Source of the DNA: Nymphaea colorata
Lineage: Eukaryota; Streptophyta; Magnoliopsida; Nymphaeales; Nymphaeaceae
NCBI RefSeq assembly: GCF_008831285.2
Contig: NC_045151.1
Coordinates: 2,349,544-2,413,543, forward strand
Direction of reading: 5' to 3'
DNA length: 64,000 bases
In this document: in pieces, positions 51,099 through 61,540 of the stretch
How the letters are laid out: each line of letters opens with the position of its first letter
How positions within the stretch are numbered: the stretch's first letter is position 1
The notes under the pieces: generated by a model
Seen by the model: only the letters and a program-made list of their open reading frames with translations
Databases searched by the model: none
What the model was told of the DNA's origin: nothing
Translations under genes and position numbers: made by a program

Positions 51099-52206
51099 CT
51101 ATAGCTCCTGCCCAGTCACTATCAGTGTAACCAAGTAAGTTAAAACAAACATCTGATTTATACCAAATTACATATTCAGTAGTTTCACGGATGTAATGCA
51201 AAACACGTTTTGTTGCCCCCAACTGGTGTAATGATGGATTGTGCATGAATCTGGATACCAAGCTGACAACAAATAAAATATCTGGCCATGTATGAGTCAA
51301 ATATAACAAGCCACCAACTAGACCTCTAAATAATGTTTCATTGGCTTTAGCAGTCCCATCAGACAAAGTCAACTTTTCACCTGCATTCATAGGAGTAGAA
51401 CACGACTTGCAATCTAACATTTTATACCTCTTAAGTAGGCTTAATGCATATTTTTCTTGAGAGATAAAAATGTCATTATTTGTTTTGACAACTTGAAGAC
51501 CAAGGAAGAAATGCAATAAACCCAAATATGACATTTCAAACTCACTTATCATACTGTCCTTGAATTTTTGAATGAGCACATCACTTGATCCCATGTAGAT
51601 AATGTCATCTACATAAACACATACCACAAGCATACCAATGTCTTCATTTTTCAAGTAAAATGTAAGTTCACTCTCACAACGTCGAAACCCATTTTTGTGA
51701 AGATATGTGTCAAGTCTCCCATACCATGCTCTTGGTGCTTGCTTGAGGCCATAAAGGGCCTTCTTCAACTTATACACTTTCTTCTCATGTCCACTTATGA
51801 CAAAGCCCTGTGGTTGATGTACATATACATCTTCTTCTAAAGCACCATTCAAAAAGGCAGATTTGACATCAAATTGAAATACCTTCCATTTTAAGTGAGC
51901 TGCAAATGCCAATACTAGCCTAATAGTCTCAAAATGAGCAACAGGAGAAAAAATTTCAAAATAGTCAATGCCATATTTTTGTACATACCCTCTGACGACT
52001 AGTCTGGCCTTGTATTTTTGCACATCTCCATCAACATTATGCTTCAATTTGTAAACCCATTTCACACTTATAGGTTCCTTTCCTTGTGGCAAATCTACTA
52101 GCTGCCATGTATCATTTATCTTAATTGTATCGATCTCTTCTTGCATTGCTTTTTCTAATTCTTCTTTACCACATGCTTCCTCATAACATGATGGTTCAGT
52201 TACCAT
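51001..52206 (-). CDS. Nested Copia reverse transcriptase and RNase H start
   Basis: 401 codons open. RT starts with AMQEEIDTIKINDTWQLVDL and SVKWVYKLKHNVDGDVQKYK, then ARLVVRGYVQKYGIDYFEIF, FQFDVKSAFLNGALEEDVYV, KKALYGLKQAPRAWYGRLD and the active site VCVYVDDIIYMGSS at about 51590-51625 with both aspartates. FFLGLQVVKTNNDIFISQEK and STPMNAGEKL follow, then RNase H with GYTDSDWAGAIDDRRSTSGY and IWWCSKKQSTTALSS, ending at a TAA where relatives read into EAEY. This is the best preserved Copia RT in the window. Confidence 0.9.
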   Translation of the reverse strand: MVTEPSCYEEACGKEELEKAMQEEIDTIKINDTWQLVDLPQGKEPISVKWVYKLKHNVDGDVQKYKARLVVRGYVQKYGIDYFEIFSPVAHFETIRLVLAFAAHLKWKVFQFDVKSAFLNGALEEDVYVHQPQGFVISGHEKKVYKLKKALYGLKQAPRAWYGRLDTYLHKNGFRRCESELTFYLKNEDIGMLVVCVYVDDIIYMGSSDVLIQKFKDSMISEFEMSYLGLLHFFLGLQVVKTNNDIFISQEKYALSLLKRYKMLDCKSCSTPMNAGEKLTLSDGTAKANETLFRGLVGGLLYLTHTWPDILFVVSLVSRFMHNPSLHQLGATKRVLHYIRETTEYVIWYKSDVCFNLLGYTDSDWAGAIDDRRSTSGYVFTLGYCAIWWCSKKQSTTALSS

Positions 52207-52390
52207 AAAAGCAAATGAACAAGAAGCATATATGTCATGTAAAGATCATACCTTTCTTGGTGGAGAAGACCCATCTGTAATTATTCGACATCTTCTTCAT
52301 TATCTGAATTGATCTCTTTTGAATGAGTAGCACTTGACGTTGATGTATTTGATTGAGAAGTTGATTCAACAAATGGAATATGTTGATCTT

Positions 52391-53170
52391 CTATTGTTGT
52401 CCACTCCCATGATCCATTCTCATCAAAAATGATATCACGCCGAATGATTTTGACTTTGTTACTGGATTGTATAGTCTATAACCTTTTGAGTTATTACTAT
52501 AACCCACAAAAATACATTTCTCACTCTTTTTATCTATTTTGTCTCTACTTGTAGAATCAAGCAGAGAGTAGGCAATGCATCCAAAAACTTTCAAATTACT
52601 TACATTAGGTCTTTTTGTCCACCGTGCTTCATATGGAGTCATATTGCAGACTGCTTTGGTTGGTGATATGTTGAGAAGATACACAGCTGTAGCTATTGCT
52701 TCAGCCCAAAACTCATTTGGAAGATGCTTCTCATTCAACATGCTATGAGCCATCTCTACCACTGTACGGTTTTTTCTTTCAGCTACTCCATTTTGTTGAG
52801 GAGTTTTTCTTACTGTCAACTGTCTACGTATGTCATGTAATTTGCAAAAATTGTCAAAATCATTTGACAAAAACTCTCCCTCTCTATCAGTACGAAATTT
52901 TTTTATAGGTCACCCACATTCTTTTTCTGCAAGCACTTTAAATTCCTTGAATTTTTCAAAGGCTTCAGATTTTTCAACAAGAAAAAACACTCAACTCATG
53001 CGAGAAAAATCGTCAGTGAATAGTAGAAAATATCTACTATTATTCAGAGATAGAGTTCTTCTTAGTCCACAAATGTCAGCATGCACTAATTCTAAAGGAG
53101 TTTTTGCTCTCCATACTTTCCCAACTGGAAATGGAAGACGATGTTATTTTTCATACACACATGCTTCACA
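52391..53170 (-). pseudogene. Nested Copia integrase, broken by stops
   Basis: 52391-52870 is open with FCKLHDIRRQLTVRKTPQQN, GVAERKNRTVVEMAHSML, FWAEAIATAVYLLNISPTKA and FGCIAYSLLDSTSRDKIDKK. Upstream to 53170 the same frame reads CEACVYEKKHRLPFPVGKV, LVHADICG, FLLFTDDFSRMS and FRTDREGEF, with TGA codons after DFSRMS and in the KECG-PIKK segment. D, D and E catalytic positions are recognisable, so only two or three point lesions spoil the domain. Confidence 0.82.
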
Positions 53171-53180
53171 AATATCTTCA

Positions 53181-53432
53181 TTATTGGTAAGACGAGGTAA
53201 ACCAACAACTAATTTTTTTCTGTCCCAATAACTTCAGTCCATTGTAGTGTAGGTGTCCATAACTTAAGTGCCATAACTTAGACACTTTATTCATGTTTGC
53301 AACTAAGGCATATGCATCAAAGTGTGAAAGCTCGATTGGAAACATTTTGTTCTTTGTCATGTGCACAACTATAGGTGGCATGGTAGAACATTTCTTTTTG
53401 ATTTCACATACATCATCATGAAATGAAATCAA
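53181..53432 (-). pseudogene. Nested Copia pre-integrase domain
   Basis: 83 codons with MFPIELSHFDAYALVANMNK and LWHLSYGHLHYNGLKLLGQK, the HX4-5H pre-integrase zinc-binding segment. A stop at about 53440 cuts it from the protease and a frameshift near 53215 from the integrase zinc finger. Confidence 0.8.
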
Positions 53433-53441
53433 ATATCCTTT

Positions 53442-53996
53442 TTATGCTAACTGTCCAACGCTTAGTAAGTTATATGCTAATCCAGGTGTATAATAAACAT
53501 CATGTACCAACCTTTTAGTATCACCTTTAATTGATATCTCAATTGTGCCTTTACCATCAATTTGCACCTTTTTGTTGTCTCCAAGTTGAACTTGTTGCTT
53601 CACCGATTCATCAATGTCACAAAACAAGCCTCTCTTTCCTGTCATATGATTATTGTATCCACTATCTAAAAACCATACATGATCAATATTTTCATTTGAC
53701 TCTGTATGAGTAAAAAATAAGTTACCATCTTCTGCTTTCTCTTCCAGAACATTAGCTTGTTGTTTTGCTTTATCCCAATAGTACGCTTCAGTATGACCAT
53801 TTCTTTTGCAAAAAACACAATACATGTTTTTGTGGCCATGTTTTTTATTGTTAGTGTCACCTCCTTTTGACTTGTTTCTGACTGCCTCAAATCTTCCTCG
53901 TCCACATCCACGATAATTACCTCTACCTCGCCTGCAATATGCATTCTTTTGTACAGTTGCTCCCTTTCTCTCTTTGCTAAAGTCATCCAACTTCAA
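53442..53996 (-). pseudogene. Nested Copia nucleocapsid knuckle and protease
   Basis: Arg/Gly-rich segment (RRGRGNYRGCGRGRFEA), zinc knuckle YCVFCKRNGHTEAYYWDK in which the fourth ligand Cys is Tyr, and protease site VWFLDSGYNNHMTGKRGLF (family: DSGCSNHMTG). VQLGDNKKVQIDGKGTIEI and YYTPGLAYNLLSVGQLA follow before the stop. The missing zinc ligand would weaken RNA binding. Confidence 0.85.
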
Positions 53997-54648
53997 CTTG
54001 TACGAACTTCTCAGTTGACTTGTTCATTCTTTGTTCATGGGCTAAAAGAGAACCCAATAGTTCTTTAGCAGAGTATGCAGTCAAATCCTTAGACTCTTCT
54101 ATAGCCGTAACCACATGATCAAATTTCGGCGGTAAGCTGATCAATATTTTTTCTACAATTTTCTGGTTGCTAACAACCTCTCCAAAGGTTTTCATCTCAT
54201 TTATAATTATGAAAGCTCTTGAAAAAAAATCTTGGACAGATTCATTATTTTTCACAAACAATGTCTCAAATTCTTTACGGAGGATTTGGAGTTTCACTGT
54301 CATTACCTTCTTATCACCATGATATTCTTGTTTGAGAATAGTCCAAGCTTCATTTGAACTAGTAGCACCAGCAATTCAAGGAAAGATAGTCTCACTTACA
54401 GCTTGTTGAAGAACAAGCAAGGCTTTTGAATCCTTCTTCCGTTGCTCTCTTGATTCAACTGTCTTTTCTCCTTGTTTTGAGCTCTCTGCACTTTCTATAT
54501 AGTCATTCTCAACTAAATCCCAAAGATCTTGTGACAAAAAGAAAGTCTTCATTTTTATGCTCCAAAAACCATAATTATCACCACTAAATACATGTATGAG
54601 CGATTGAAAAATATTCGAAGTGGACATGCCATTAGCCATAATAAACAA
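53983..54648 (-). pseudogene. Nested Copia gag (UBN2-like), split by stops
   Basis: 54376-54648 starts MFIMANGMSTSNIF and contains FSGDNYGFWSIKMKTFFLSQ and DLWDLVENDY, then a stop at 54376 in place of a coding triplet. 53983-54303 continues with ILRKEFETLFVKNNESVQDF, VEKILISLPPKFDHVVTAIE and LLGSLLAHEQRMN, the typical UBN2 gag core. The start ATG is about 100 bp inside the PBS. Confidence 0.85.
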
Positions 54649-54750
54649 AAATTTCCCACAGAAATTTTGTCGAACAAGTTATGTGCAGACTTTACCTTGC
54701 AGGCTTCTCTTTTGCACTTTTACCAACAATTACGACAACACAATCGACCT

Positions 54751-54763
54751 GTCTCTGATACCA
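54751..54763 (-). promoter_or_regulatory. tRNA-Met primer-binding site of nested Copia
   Basis: Minus strand TGGTATCAGAGAC, one base from the 5' LTR. Confidence 0.9.
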
Positions 54764-54764
54764 C

Positions 54765-55212
54765 TATTAGCAAAAGGAATGACCTGCCTGCACGTCCTCT
54801 TCTTGTGATCCTGTGAATGACACAACATAAGAACACAAAACACTAATCGAGCACTTGTTTGTACAAGTGATCACAAAGGCATGACACGTGATAAGAGCAC
54901 ACAACACTAAAAATTTGGAGCACACTTGCAACATACTTTGGCCAACCGAAAGGGCCATATTTATACATGTAAAAAAAACTGAAAAATAAATGACATTGAC
55001 TCTTGGTAATTCTACTATGGTCATTATGGACATATTAAAAACAACAAACTGAAAATATAATGACCATATTAAAAACAAAAAACTGAAAATTAAAATAGGC
55101 AAGGTGAAGGGGCACATGTCTTGGCACGATGGAACTTTTGGAGAACCCAAAAGTTAAACCGTTCACATTCTTCATAAAGGCAGCTGCATTAATTTTGCAT
55201 TAACTTTCATCA
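54765..55212 (-). repeat. 5' LTR of nested Copia
   Basis: Plus strand TATTAGCAAAAGGAATGACC to AACTTTCATCA; the inner TG has mutated to TA. Lacks a 12-bp segment (AATGCTTTCTCC region) found in the 3' LTR. Confidence 0.9.
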
Positions 55213-55685
55213 CCTCACCATGCTCACGAGCTTTGCCGGAAATCGGAACGGAATTGTTGCCGGCAATCAGTGGGAGGGTGAAATAGGAAATCGCCAGGCA
55301 GCTGAGGCGTCCACCATAATCATCCAGCTTTTCTAGCCAAGTGGTTAGTGCAGGATGAGTAGTGGTATCGTGACTTCAAACTTTGAGAAAAGGGCTGACA
55401 GTTCTCTAGTTCTGGCTCCGATCACACTGTTTTCAATTGCCTGTCAGACACATGCCTTGTTGCAGTAGATCACTTGTTCGCTACATTGCTTGCTCACTTG
55501 ATCTAAGTTCAGAGGAGAAGAAGCACTGCAAACTGGAAAAAGACGGAAGATGGGATCATCAACTTTGTGGCACAACGGCAATCCGGTGAGTTTTATTTGT
55601 TAGAGAGGTTCCCAAGAATGCTTCTGGGAAGATACTGAGAAAGGATCTCATCAAGTTTGCAACTAATTCGATGGCTCTGACAACA
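55213..55685 (-). other. Leader of Ale-like Copia with PBS
   Basis: The part of the leader between the nested element and the 5' LTR. At 55673-55685 the minus strand reads TGTTGTCAGAGCC, a slightly changed tRNA-Met site, directly adjoining the LTR. No coding frame. Confidence 0.75.
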
Positions 55686-55896
55686 TGATAAAAACAAAGT
55701 GGGAAAGAATGAAAGACACAATGAAAGGGAGAACCTTTCCTCGTTATCTGCTGTTCTTGCTATTCATAGTACAAAAAAGTATGATATGGTAAGAATAGAT
55801 GCTAAGTATCAATATCCTCTCCATCAATAAAATCAGTTTCCAATAACTCCTCAATTAACATGAAATCATTCCTATCTAGATAGGCAAACATTAACA
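55686..55896 (-). repeat. 5' LTR of Ale-like Copia
   Basis: 211 bp, plus strand TGATAAAAACAAAGTGGG to AAACATTAACA. Compared with 45548-45777 it lacks a stretch around AAAACAGAAAATATCTACAAG. Confidence 0.85.
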
Positions 55897-56044
55897 TTGA
55901 TGAAGGTAGGATCAGGTGAGTAGTAAATATGGTCTGTGGTGTGAGAGTAAAGGAAAATGTCAGTTTTTCAGCTAGTATTTCCTTTTAAACTGCATGGCCT
56001 TGTTTCCATGTTTTCTTTAATACAAGCAAACACTTAGTTGTACC

Positions 56045-56182
56045 TTTGATTGATTAGAGACTAGGAGAATTGCTAAGTTGGATTTCTAAACCCAATAAGA
56101 TCGTGCTAAGGGAGATTTGCTCCGGTTATAAAACTCTCAACACTTATTAAGTTTGAGGTCTTATGGTTGTTGGGAAACTCGG
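56045..56182 (+). repeat. Third copy of the PHO1-like 3' UTR
   Basis: TTTGATTGATTAGAGACTAG, GGAGAATTGCTAAGTTGG, CCAATAAGATCGTGCTAAGG and TTGAGGTCTTATGG match the sequence right after the PHO1-like terminal exon at 32880-33005 and 33412-33540. The terminal exon itself is missing: the match begins at the stop-codon region. It lies about 150 bp beyond the end of the Ale-like Copia. Confidence 0.8.
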
Positions 56183-56586
56183 GAAATGAAACAAGGGAAT
56201 CCAAATGGAAACTTTGTAGGATTAGTTGGTTGTGTTCGTCCTCATAAGTACATAAAGTTCTTAATGCGTCCATCTTATATCAGTGGTCAACTTAGAAATT
56301 TATGTTAGGGGAGCACCAATATTTCATCTTAACATATCTATGGTATTGTTTAATAAAATTCCTGGGTTTATGTGGGATATGTCTAGTCCCTGCACAAAAG
56401 GGGTGCGGATTATATATAAGCACTACACCATTTCTTGGTTTTGGGAACGGGGGCGTAGAACCAGTTCCTTACCCCTTCTTAAATCCTATTGTTCTTAATT
56501 CGTGTTTTCCTTGGCCAAAACATATTTATTTTCATGTGTGGTTGTAGCCTCACCACTCTCTTTTTCTCTCTCTCTCTCTCTCTCTG

Positions 56587-56618
<32 letters not shown>

Positions 56619-57085
56619 CAAAATATGCACAATTCTACAAGAAATATAGGAAACACTATAAAAAATGTAAAATTCCACCAAACCCTGTAAAAATCTATAA
56701 AACATACAAAAAAATCAAAACAGTCATGTCCAAACGTGTTGTCGTAGCCATGTCGCCATGCCACCATGACGACATAGGTACAACAGCCTTCCAGTTGTGT
56801 ATGCACTAACTAGATTGAACTAGAATAATCAAGAAAACAAAATGATTCTAAAGCATATTTTAGAAACATTTGGCAGGTGAGCTTCCATATGGGTTCATTA
56901 ACCCTTATGAACAAAGTCCTGTATGCACTACCTAGATTGAGTTCATTTTAAACAATTTGTTTTCTATACTATTTGACTATTCCAATAATTCAGTTTCAAG
57001 TTTCTAAAGTTACTAACTATTAAGGGTATTAAGGGTTTGTTAACCCTTAAGACCATAATCCTAGACCTAAGGGCACTTTTTTTAA
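56183..57085. other. Spacer with (CT)n(TA)n(TG)n microsatellite
   Basis: No gene seen. The compound microsatellite is at 56565-56618. Short open frames around it are composed of the repeat. Ends at the TAA target duplication of the following element. Confidence 0.45.
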
Positions 57086-59532
57086 GGGCCCGTTTGACGG
57101 GCTGGGAATTTCCTGTAGCTGAGGAAATATATTTCAAATTTTCAAAAAAATTTCCAGCGTGACAAACACAGAAATTTTTTTTTGACCGTTGAGGTCGATT
57201 CCGGAAACATATTACCGGAAACATATTTCCACCAGGAGAGGTGGAAATATGTTTCGGGAAATTTTTTTTTGCCCGTTAGGGCGCGCACTCTCCCATCGGG
57301 CTCCGCTCGTCTTCCTCTTTTCTCTTCGTCGACGCTGCTGCTGATGCCTCATGCTGCTGCTGCGTCAATCCCTTCGTCGTCTCTTTTGCCCTCTCACTCT
57401 CCTACTGTGTAGGTAATCCTCTTTCTTTCTCTCTCACTCTTTGTCTTGTGAGTTTCCCCGTGTACCTGGAAACGAGGTCGCTGAGGGCTTCGAGGGCGCT
57501 ACTCCATGCCATCTGACTTACCGTGAGCGATGTTGTTGGTAGGTCATCTGGTGATCTTGTACGCACTTCACATCTGTTTTCTGCACTTCTCAGATCTTAG
57601 TCCCTACTTGGGTTCGGTTCTATTCTGCAGAGATCGAAATCCCAAAGAAAAGTGGTGGCGAACTCGATCTGGGTTTTCTTCTCCACCCGCCTTTGCATCG
57701 TCTTCTTATCCTCCAAGTCATGTCTGGCTTTGTACGAAGATGAAGTCCAAGGTCATGGACTGGTGAGTGGTTTTGGCTCATACTTCACCTAGTCGAAAAT
57801 TTTCTTGGATTGTTCTGCTTGGAGGATTTTTGTATTTGTGGCAGTCTAGTGGAATTGGTCATAGGAATAGTATTGTCTAATTCCTAGTGAAATTCCTATT
57901 TATTATCAGTTGATGATGCTTATTTCCGAGTGAAATTTGCATCTCTTATCAATTGATGAGTCCGTCTTTTACTCTGTTGGGTACCTGTTCTGTTTGAGCC
58001 ATATTGCCAGAAGAGAGTTTGAAGCAATGAGGATGCTATAATGTATTAGGATTTCTATAATCCATCAAACAGGCTTCTTCTTCACCACCAAGGTGATAGT
58101 TAGGAAGCATAAACATGCAACTTAAGGCTTAAACAGGAAGAAGGTTGGCAAAGGCAGTTCTTCATTCATAAAATCTGAGGCAAAATTCTGTGTTGTAATG
58201 CCTTTATTTTTTTTTTATTCTTTTCTTTTTTGGAGTCAAGATGAACCGTGTGAACTATAGTTCATATATGGCAGCGTGGAGGCTGAAGGTGCAGGATGAA
58301 TTTCGTTAAATTTGAGTATGGAAATTTGGATAGCATGTTTTTCGCACCCTTCTTCTATTTTTTTATTTTCCAATATTCACTTCCAATTTAAATGCAAAGA
58401 AAATGTCCACTACTGTTCTCAAATTCCAGATCAAGCTCAAAGTGGAGGCTTGAATATGACCACTATGTTTCATTAAACCTTGGAATGAGATGTCATTGAA
58501 GACTGTAACTGGTGGCAACCTTTTTCATCTCTCAAAATTATTGCTACAGTTATAATGAAATCACGAGAAGCTACAAATTGCAGCTGGGGGAATTGAACTG
58601 GAAACTAATAGCCTTACAAATTTGAGATTCAGACCGGTTGGGCCTAAATATCAAGATTGTCTACAATATGCCAACATGATGACTTCAACAAAAATACATT
58701 ACATAGAATATCCATAGAGTTCAGTAAAAACCACAGTTAATGCAACAAACCTCATGTAGAGGTCACATGTTTCATTCTGTTCAGCTAAGAAAAAAATAGG
58801 ATTACTTGCAGTATCATTTATGTTCGCCATTTATGGAATAAAAGAGAAATGCAACTGTTTGATAACTGCATCCAGTTGATAAGTGAAGCTTAGGTCTTCT
58901 TTTGTCAATTTTCATTGTGCAGTACTGATCTTTTCAGTCATCTAAGGCATCGATTCTATGAAGTTCACTTTTGCATCTTCCAGAAGCTTGATGGAATTTA
59001 GAATAAAGCTATTTCCAGTTTCATTAACTGCAATGCTTCATACAATCCCAATCGTTCTTGTTTCTTTATAACTTAATTCCTTCCATATGTTTTTAGTTTC
59101 AAACTCACCAGCTTTTCTCTTATGAAAGTGGTGACTCCTGATTCTGTTCTCTTCTGTAACTGACTGATTTTTACTGCCAATATACTTTTAAGGCATTTTT
59201 GTCTTCAATGGAACGATCTTATTTGTGTTTCCTCATTGATGATGGAGCTTTTGCTTGTTACTCTTGTTTGTGTGCGCTAGATCAATCTTTTCTCTTCCTA
59301 GAAAATCTGGAAATATGTTTCTTTTATCAAACTAAGAAATAATTTTCTGGAAATATGGAAATATGTTTCTTTTTCATCAAACACAGAAATAAATTTTTGG
59401 AAATTTATTTTTCAGTCATTACACACACATCAAAATGGGAATCGGAAAGATTTTTCTCATTCCATTTTTCTAAGAAATATATTTTCAGAAATATATTTCT
59501 AATTTCACATTTCCAGCCCATCAAACGGGCCC
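57086..59532. mobile_element. PIF/Harbinger-like non-autonomous DNA transposon
   Basis: 2447 bp bounded by GGGCCCGTTTGACGGGCTGG at the left and its near-complement CCATTTCC-less form ending CCCATCAAACGGGCCC at the right, with TAA on both sides (57083-57085 and 59533-59535). GGGCC...TTTG ends with a 3-bp TWA duplication are typical of PIF/Harbinger and Tourist-type elements. Subterminal regions are rich in GGAAATATGTTTC-like words in both orientations (57190-57260 and 59300-59520). The interior has no transposase or Myb-like frame. Instead 57270-57780 is GC- and pyrimidine-rich, looks like the 5' region of a plant gene, and has a GTAGGTAATCC donor-like site. Confidence 0.72.
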
Positions 59533-59535
59533 TAA

Positions 59536-60532
59536 AGTAAAACCATATTTTAATCATTTCAAAATTTGTTTCAATATTTAAAAAAAAAATATTAGCAAGA
59601 GGGTAACCCCCAAGAAAGGCATTGGGCATGGCCGGACTTCGTACTAATGGGTGAGTCCCTTTCTCTGTCATTTCAAAATAAAACCCTACTTTTCCGAAGC
59701 ACTCCTAATACCAAAATAAATTTTGAGGATGCAAACACAAGCCTAACACTTCGCTTCGCTTCAATGAGTTTAACAACATTGAGCTGAAGGCCCCCTCTTC
59801 CCTTGTCCCTAAGGTCCACTAGGTGGAGGGATTAATGCAGCACAAAGAGCATAGCTGACTTTAGAAATAGAACTGCACTTTCAACGCACCTCCAAGCCCC
59901 TCCATTTGAGCTATACCCCTGGGACGATGCATATAGAAAACATCACATGTATAAAAATCTACCGAACATGTCGATCGATCAATGATAATGCATAAAACTG
60001 ATCTCTTCCATCGACGTATTATGTTGCTTTAAAACCATAATATTTCCAAGATATGAGTTTCAAGAACAAAAAAAAATCCAAAAAAATGGTGCGCAGCTCT
60101 GCAATTGTATCCATTTTACCAACAAAGCCGTAAAAAGAGAACGAGAAACAAACAAAACAGAGAAACAAACCAAAGGCAGGAAAGAGAAGGCAGTCCTTGA
60201 AAAGACCAAAAATATCCTACGTTTAACCAGTTACCAGCTCCCCTCCAGCTGCTGTATCCAATGTGCAGCAGATGAGATTCGGTGGAGCTGATCAGGTGAC
60301 TTCAGCTCGACGGCAACCCTCTTCTCCTGCTTAAGCTCCCCAACGGCTACTGCTTCGCCAGCCATATGATGATCCTACATTCCAGAGCTTTCCATTTTGT
60401 TGTGTCCTCTCCTTCTGCTGTGTCAAAAACTTGCCATCTGCTACTGTCCTGCTCCATAGGATTGATAAAAGTAATGGTAATTGGTTTTTCGCAGAAAAAC
60501 CAATTAAGGTTTTACGTTCTGGGGCAAATTTA
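59536..60532. other. Spacer, no gene seen
   Basis: AT-rich to mixed sequence. A 94-codon minus frame at 60331-60615 has no recognisable motif and runs into a MITE. Confidence 0.4.
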
Positions 60533-60995
60533 GGGCTGTTCAACGAGTTGATAGCTCGACTCAAACTTACTTGATAAACTTGACTCGAGTTCGAGTTAAG
60601 AAATGAACTCGACAACCTAAATGAGTCGAGCTCAAGTTAAGTGGGCTCGACTCGGTTAAGCTCGAGAAAGAAAATATATAAAATACATCAAATAAAATTA
60701 TCCAAAAAAATGGATTGCTCAAAAAATGACTGACATGTGGGAAGTTCCATGTTCAAGCTCTGCTTCTTCCTTTAAAAAAATATTTTTTTTAATGAAATGC
60801 TTGCCTCGGCTCAAGCAAATCTTTGGCTCGGGCTGAATCGAGCCGAGTTCGAGTTTTAAGAACTCGAGCCAAGTCGAGCTCGAGCTAATGAAATCAAACT
60901 TGAGTCGAGCTCGAGCCGAGTTCGTGTTTCTTTCAAGATATACGAGCCGAGTTCAAGCTGGCTCAATTTGGCTCAAACTCGCTTATGAACAGCCC
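60533..60995. repeat. CTCGAG/GAGTTCGA-rich MITE with TIRs (copy 2)
   Basis: 463 bp starting GGGCTGTTCAACGAG and ending CTTATGAACAGCCC, so the ten end bases are exact inverted repeats. The body is a mosaic of CTCGAG, GAGTTCGAG and GCTCGAGC words with an AT-rich centre. Preceded by TA (TAGGG), as in hAT-type ends, but no 8-bp target duplication is evident. Related sequences at 1335-1500 and 63125-63620. Confidence 0.65.
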
Positions 60996-61540
60996 AGGAA
61001 AAGTTGAGGAAGCTTCGGAAGATACAAACCTGTTGCAGCTAATGGTACTGTTATTATTTTTTTCTGTTTTCTCCGTTTGCTTGCTGGTCTGTTGGTGAAG
61101 TCGTTCAACTCACTGGCCCCAGCATTTTTTCATTAGATGATGGTGTTCACTTAAAAGAAGAAGTTCCTTTCCAGAAGCAGAAGATGACATTAGACTGCTG
61201 CAAACCTTGCATTCAGCTGGGAATAGGAAGCAGATCGAGAGGGCATTAGGAAAGCTCTAGCTCTGGCTCTGAAATTTAAGCTTTGGCTATTATGTATATA
61301 TTGTTTCCCTTTTTGCATGTAATTTTGAATGTTATTATGATATAAAGCTAGCCTTCTTTCTAATGTAGCAGTGCATTTCAGAAGATTAAAAGACCCTATA
61401 CTACCAGTTACAGGTTTGGGGACTCACCAAACATGGAAGCAAAACTCAGCTATATCAAAATTTTTGAAAATATAATTCAGTCTCCTTTATAAAAACATTA
61501 AAAAAAAAAATCTGACTCCCCCCCTCCCCTGATCATGCCA
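60996..61540. other. Spacer, no gene seen
   Basis: Mixed sequence without recognisable coding, RNA or transposon ends. Confidence 0.4.

Larger units (their letters stand above)
50200..55212 (-). mobile_element. Nested Copia LTR retrotransposon, almost complete
   Basis: 5.0-kb element inserted in the leader of the Ale-like Copia. LTRs 50200-50659 and 54765-55212 share about 96-97% by eye outside a 12-bp gap. A PBS TGGTATCAGAGAC (minus, 54751-54763) lies one base inside the 5' LTR, and a purine tract GCATTAAGGGGGAG (minus, 50660-50673) adjoins the 3' LTR. All domains are present in Copia order, gag, protease, integrase, RT, RNase H, but the frame is interrupted at about seven places. A clean target duplication is not visible (TGCAC left, CCTCA right). 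Confidence 0.9.
45548..55896 (-). mobile_element. Ale-like Copia retrotransposon carrying a nested element
   Basis: LTRs of 230 bp (45548-45777) and 211 bp (55686-55896), target duplication GTGAT/TTGAT (one mismatch; 45543-45547 and 55897-55901), a PBS at 55673-55685 and a polypurine tract at 45778-45792. Minus-strand order: leader, gag with zinc knuckle, protease, integrase, RT, RNase H. The leader is split at 50199/55213 by another Copia element. Short LTRs, the gag start and the YVDD-bearing RT suit the Ale/Retrofit group. Coding is badly broken, and this is the oldest of the bounded elements here by LTR divergence. Confidence 0.88.

Noticed and set aside
50195-55217. Target duplication of the nested Copia element
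   Set aside because: Flanks TGCAC and CCTCA do not match. I therefore do not claim one, although the LTR, PBS and purine tract are clear.
60331-60615. 94-codon minus frame as a gene
   Set aside because: Extends into a MITE at 60533, has no motif and no supporting splice or promoter signals.
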